DNA from: RGEC01 sp044371405
Lineage (GTDB): Bacteria > Bacteroidota > Bacteroidia > NS11-12g > UBA955
Length of the DNA: 16,865 nucleotides
Assembly: GCA_044371405.1 (NCBI GenBank)
Contig: JBILTS010000035.1
Coordinates: 1-16,865 of the forward strand
Direction: 5' to 3'
In this document: positions 14,031 through 16,865 of the stretch, piece after piece
How the letters are laid out: every line of letters begins with the position of its first letter
How positions within the stretch are numbered: position 1 is the stretch's first letter
Translations under genes and position numbers: made by a program
Notes under the pieces: model-generated
Databases searched by the model: none
What the model saw: only the letters and a program-made list of their open reading frames with translations
Told to the model about the DNA's origin: nothing

Positions 14031-14945
14031 ATGAATGACATCACCCACAAAATCACCACCCTGCGAACCGCCACTGCCGAGGCGGTGGTAAGGCCGGGTA
14101 AAATAGAAACCTTTGAAGCCATCAAGAATAAAGCTGTTCCAAAGGGTGATGTATTTGAATTCTCAAGGGCTGCTGCATTGCTGGCCGTTAAAAATACCGC
14201 CCATGTGATTCCCGATTGTCATCCGTTGCCGGTGGAATCCTGCAAGGTGGAATTTTCCATCAACGATATTGGCATCCTCATTCGGGTAGAAGTGAAAGCC
14301 ATTTATCGAACAGGTGTGGAGGTAGAAGCCATGCACGGCGCTGCCATTGCGGCCTTGACCATGTACGATATGCTGAAACCCATTGATAAAAATGTGGAAA
14401 TACAGCACATTCGGCTGGTGGCTAAAAAAGGTGGTAAATCAGACTACACGGATATTCCAAAAAGAAAAATCAATGCCATGGTGGTGGTGTGCAGCGATAC
14501 CATTTCGAAAGGGAATAAAGAGGACAAAGCCGGTAAAGCCATCATTCACCGACTGGAAAAATTCGGCATCTCCATTGCGGAATATACCATCATACCGGAC
14601 GAGCCAAAGGATATTGCCCGTAAGGCAGAACTGGCTAACCAAAACGGTTATGATTTGCTCATCTACACCGGCGGAACCGGGCTGTCTAAACGCGATGTAA
14701 CACCCGAAACCATCCTGCCCATGCTGGAAAGGGAGGTTCCCGGTATTATGGAAGCAGCCCGCAAATACGGACAGGAACGCATGCCTTATGCCATGGTTAG
14801 CCGTGGTGTGGCAGGATATATTAAAGAAACTTTAATTCTTACCCTGCCAGGCAGCACCCGTGGTGCCGAAGAAAGCATGGATGCCCTTTTCCCTTACGTG
14901 CTGCACCTGTTTCGTGTGGCCGATGGTGGCAGGCATGATGCCTGA
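14031..14945 (+). CDS. moaCB: Bifunctional cyclic pyranopterin monophosphate synthase / molybdopterin adenylyltransferase (MoaC-MoaB fusion)
   Basis: This is a 304-residue fusion. Residues 1-145 are MoaC, which converts 3',8-cyclo-GTP to cyclic pyranopterin monophosphate: KGDVF (Lys38), IPDCHPLP (His64), TGVEVEA (Glu97, Glu99), MYDMLK (Asp113, Lys116) and KKGGKSD are present. Residues 146-304 are MoaB/MogA-like, which adenylate molybdopterin before MoeA acts: VVCSDTISKGNKEDKAG, YTGGTGLSKRDVTPE (212-226) and LPGSTRGAEESM (272-283). The chain opens at MNDITHK, matching the MVDVS motif, so about 10-15 residues that precede this motif in E. coli MoaC are absent. The frame is closed upstream by a TAA at 14007 with no other start. 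MoaC/MoaB fusions are known in databases. It is the only Moco gene outside the compact block, 2.5 kb away. Confidence 0.95.
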   Translation: MNDITHKITTLRTATAEAVVRPGKIETFEAIKNKAVPKGDVFEFSRAAALLAVKNTAHVIPDCHPLPVESCKVEFSINDIGILIRVEVKAIYRTGVEVEAMHGAAIAALTMYDMLKPIDKNVEIQHIRLVAKKGGKSDYTDIPKRKINAMVVVCSDTISKGNKEDKAGKAIIHRLEKFGISIAEYTIIPDEPKDIARKAELANQNGYDLLIYTGGTGLSKRDVTPETILPMLEREVPGIMEAARKYGQERMPYAMVSRGVAGYIKETLILTLPGSTRGAEESMDALFPYVLHLFRVADGGRHDA

Positions 14946-15075
14946 TTATGACAAATTGGCTGATAATTTGTCGGCATACTGACAATTTTACCCCAATATA
15001 CGAAAAAAAAGTCAAATTTCCAAATTGGCACAGGTTTGGACTTAATAGGGCATACAACCAAAAAATTATAATTGT
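14946..15075. other. Spacer upstream of groES with candidate regulatory elements
   Basis: This 130-base spacer holds an inverted repeat (14950-14972), a TGACAATTTTAC copy (14980-14991), an A8 tract at 15003-15010 and AT-rich sequence before groES. TATAATTG (15067-15074) resembles a -7 box with one mismatch but ends 1 base before the ATG, which is too close, so I could not place the groES promoter. There is no CIRCE element (TTAGCACTC-N9-GAGTGCTAA). Confidence 0.4.
14950..14972. repeat. Inverted repeat ahead of groESL, operator or terminator candidate
   Basis: GACAAATT (14950-14957), 7 bases, AATTTGTC (14965-14972): perfect 8-base arms. It begins 4 bases after the moaCB stop codon. No T-run follows, so it is a poor intrinsic terminator. 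With a further TGACAATTTT copy at 14980 it looks more like a binding-site array for a regulator of groESL. Confidence 0.45.
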
Positions 15076-15351
15076 ATGTCAGTAAACGTTAAACCTCTGG
15101 CCGACAGGGTTCTGGTAGAACCCCTCGCAGCCGAACAAAAGACTGCAGGTGGTATCATTATCCCCGATACCGCTAAGGAAAAACCCCAAAAAGGCACCGT
15201 AGTAGCCGTGGGCGAAGGTAAAAAAGATGAGCCCATGACCGTTAAGGTGGGCGACACCGTTCTTTACGGCAAGTATGCCGGTACCGAAATCAACGTGGAA
15301 GGTAAAGATTACCTCATCATGCGTGAAAGTGACATTTTCGCAATTATCTAA
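15076..15351 (+). CDS. groES: Co-chaperonin GroES
   Basis: GroES is the heptameric lid of the GroEL folding chamber. The 91-residue protein has KPLADRVLVEP (6-16), the mobile loop around EQKTAGGIIIPDTA (20-33) that contacts GroEL, and the C-terminal GKDYLIMRESDIFAII. ATG 15076 gives the usual N-terminus. The upstream sequence is A-rich with no Shine-Dalgarno, normal for this phylum. groEL follows after 17 bases and is surely co-transcribed. Confidence 0.98.
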   Translation: MSVNVKPLADRVLVEPLAAEQKTAGGIIIPDTAKEKPQKGTVVAVGEGKKDEPMTVKVGDTVLYGKYAGTEINVEGKDYLIMRESDIFAII

Positions 15352-15368
15352 TCAATCTTTAAAAAAAC

Positions 15369-16865
15369 ATGGCAAAGAAAATTGAATTTAATGTGACCGC
15401 CCGCGAAGGTTTGAAGCGCGGTGTGGATGCTTTAGCAAACGCAGTGAAAGTAACCCTGGGTCCCAAAGGCCGCAATGTGGTTATCGACAAAAAATTCGGT
15501 GCACCCCAGATTACCAAAGACGGTGTATCAGTAGCAAAAGAAATTGAGCTGAAAGATCCCGTAGAAAACATGGGTGCCCAGATGCTGAAGGAAGTAGCCA
15601 GCAAGACTGCTGACATTGCCGGTGACGGAACCACCACAGCTACGGTACTGGCACAGGCCATTGTTACTGCCGGTTTGAAAAACGTAGCCGCCGGTGCCAA
15701 CCCCATGGACCTCAAGCGCGGAATCGAAAAAGCCGTGAAAGCAGCGGTTGAGAGTCTGGACAAAATGAGCCAGGCAGTAGGAGACGACAACTCTAAAATA
15801 GAGCAGGTTGCTACCATCTCTGCCAACAACGACAACACCATCGGTAAACTTATTGCCGAAGCCATGAAAAAAGTGGGTAAAGATGGTGTAATTACCGTGG
15901 AAGAAGCCAAAGGCACTGATACTACTGTAGAAGTGGTGGAAGGTATGCAGTTCGACCGCGGTTACCTGAGCCCTTACTTTGTAACCAATGCCGATAAGAT
16001 GGAAGCTGATCTTGAGAACGCTTACATTCTTATTTATGATAAAAAGGTGAGCACCATGAAGGATTTGCTGCCTGTGCTGGAAAAAGTGGTACAGACCGGT
16101 AAGCCCCTGTTGATTATCGCTGAAGATGTAGAAGGCGAAGCCCTGGCTACTTTGGTGGTAAACAAAATACGTGGTGCCTTGAAAATCGCTGCTGTAAAAG
16201 CCCCCGGCTTCGGCGATCGCAGAAAAGAAATGTTGCAGGACATTGCCATCCTTACCGGTGGCAGCGTAATCAGCGAAGAGCAGGGCCGCCGACTGGAAGA
16301 TGCTCAGCTGACCGACCTCGGACGTGCTGAGAAAATCACCATAGACAAGGACAACACCACCATCGTGAACGGTGCCGGCGATAAGGCAGGCATTGCTGCC
16401 CGCGTAAACCAGATCAAGGCACAGATAGAAACCACCACCAGCGACTATGACCGTGAGAAGCTGCAGGAGCGTCTGGCCAAGCTGGCCGGCGGTGTGGCTG
16501 TGCTTTACATCGGTGCCGCTACCGAAGTGGAAATGAAAGAAAAGAAAGACCGCGTAGATGACGCCCTGCATGCAACCCGTGCTGCGGTGGAAGAAGGTAT
16601 CGTCCCCGGCGGCGGTGTGAGTTTTATCCGTGCCATTAAGGCGCTGGATGGCCTCACCGGCGATAACGAAGACGAAACCACCGGTATTGGCATCGTGCGT
16701 CGTGCATTGGAAGAGCCCCTGCGTCAGATTATTGCCAATGCCGGCGGCGAAGGCAGCATCGTGGTGCAGAAGGTAACCGAAGGCAGTGCCGATTTTGGTT
16801 ACAATGCCCGCACTGAGAAATACGAAAACCTGATTGCGGCCGGTGTAATCGACCCCAAGAAGGTG
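15369..16865 (+). CDS. groEL: Chaperonin GroEL, 3' truncated by the window end
   Basis: The first 499 codons of GroEL are present and the frame is still open at the end of the window; the family is about 540-545 residues, so roughly 45 C-terminal residues are missing. Landmarks are VTLGPKGRNVVID (28-40), the ATP-site motif AGDGTTTATVLAQ (84-96), the apical domain with GYLSPYFVTN (198-207), and DDALHATRAAVEEGIVPGGG (397-416), which holds the catalytic Asp. ATG 15369 is preceded by an A7 tract acting as the likely ribosome loading site. GroEL with GroES folds cytoplasmic proteins using ATP. Confidence 0.99.
   Translation, partial: MAKKIEFNVTAREGLKRGVDALANAVKVTLGPKGRNVVIDKKFGAPQITKDGVSVAKEIELKDPVENMGAQMLKEVASKTADIAGDGTTTATVLAQAIVTAGLKNVAAGANPMDLKRGIEKAVKAAVESLDKMSQAVGDDNSKIEQVATISANNDNTIGKLIAEAMKKVGKDGVITVEEAKGTDTTVEVVEGMQFDRGYLSPYFVTNADKMEADLENAYILIYDKKVSTMKDLLPVLEKVVQTGKPLLIIAEDVEGEALATLVVNKIRGALKIAAVKAPGFGDRRKEMLQDIAILTGGSVISEEQGRRLEDAQLTDLGRAEKITIDKDNTTIVNGAGDKAGIAARVNQIKAQIETTTSDYDREKLQERLAKLAGGVAVLYIGAATEVEMKEKKDRVDDALHATRAAVEEGIVPGGGVSFIRAIKALDGLTGDNEDETTGIGIVRRALEEPLRQIIANAGGEGSIVVQKVTEGSADFGYNARTEKYENLIAAGVIDPKKV

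Noticed and set aside
15028..15043. TGGCAC followed by TTTGGAC upstream of groES, reminiscent of a sigma-54 promoter.
   Set aside because: The distance between the GG and the -12 element is one base short and the -12 GC reads GG, so the match fails at the two most conserved points.
15067..15074. TATAATTG as the groES -7 box.
   Set aside because: It ends 1 base before the ATG, which would place the transcript start inside the coding sequence, and no -33 element is at the right distance.
15528..16571. Long open frame (347 codons) on the minus strand, opposite groEL.
   Set aside because: It lies wholly inside groEL, whose protein is unmistakable. Long antisense frames are common opposite codon-biased, highly expressed genes, and the translation has no family features.
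1..16865. CRISPR arrays, tRNA or rRNA genes, insertion sequences, phage or defence genes.
   Set aside because: Read through for repeats, terminal inverted repeats and characteristic proteins; none was seen. Nearly all sequence is accounted for by the genes listed.

Overview
The window looks like chromosomal DNA of a member of the Bacteroidota, probably in or near the Chitinophagales/Sphingobacteriales. The evidence is a fused lpxC-fabZ gene, two proteins with C-terminal type IX secretion (T9SS) sorting domains, recurrent TAnnTTTG (-7) promoter boxes and weak, A-rich ribosome binding sites. Gene density is very high. No intergenic stretch exceeds 150 bases, and I see no rRNA, tRNA, CRISPR array, transposase or phage gene.

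Layout. (1) Bases 1-1243 (+): the 3' part of a secreted FG-GAP/VCBS repeat protein with a T9SS sorting domain. (2) Bases 5652-1220 (-): a lipid A gene block, lpxD, lpxC-fabZ, a small lipocalin-like lipoprotein, lpxA and an orphan ABC ATPase. (3) Bases 5714-11506: a molybdenum cofactor (Moco) region in three transcription units: moaD-moeB-moaE (+), mobA-fdhD (-) and moaA-moeA-tauE/safE family gene (+). (4) Bases 13116-11509 and 13958-13266 (-): a second T9SS cargo protein and a DUF4328 membrane protein. They separate the main Moco block from (5) a moaC-moaB fusion at 14031-14945 (+). (6) Bases 15076 to the end (+): groES and the first 499 codons of groEL.

Together the Moco genes cover every step. 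MoaA and the MoaC domain make cyclic pyranopterin monophosphate. MoaD/MoaE with MoeB make molybdopterin. The MoaB domain and MoeA adenylate it and insert molybdenum. MobA adds the nucleotide and FdhD sulfurates the finished cofactor. MobA plus FdhD point to a bis-MGD enzyme such as formate dehydrogenase encoded elsewhere. No molybdoenzyme and no ModABC transporter is in the window. The TauE/SafE-family permease at the end of the moaA-moeA operon is the only transport candidate.

The main new-looking points are regulatory. All four Moco transcription units carry a TAnnTTTG-like box ending only 4-5 bases before the start codon, which predicts leaderless mRNAs. A perfect-arm inverted repeat sits between the divergent mobA and moaA genes and overlaps the putative -33 elements of both. 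A TGACAA(A/T) motif recurs five times in the three spacers from 13117 to 15075, including a long inverted repeat ahead of groESL that is not CIRCE. All three convergent gene pairs overlap or are separated by 2 bases. I found no clearly novel multi-gene system such as a defence, toxin or biosynthetic island.
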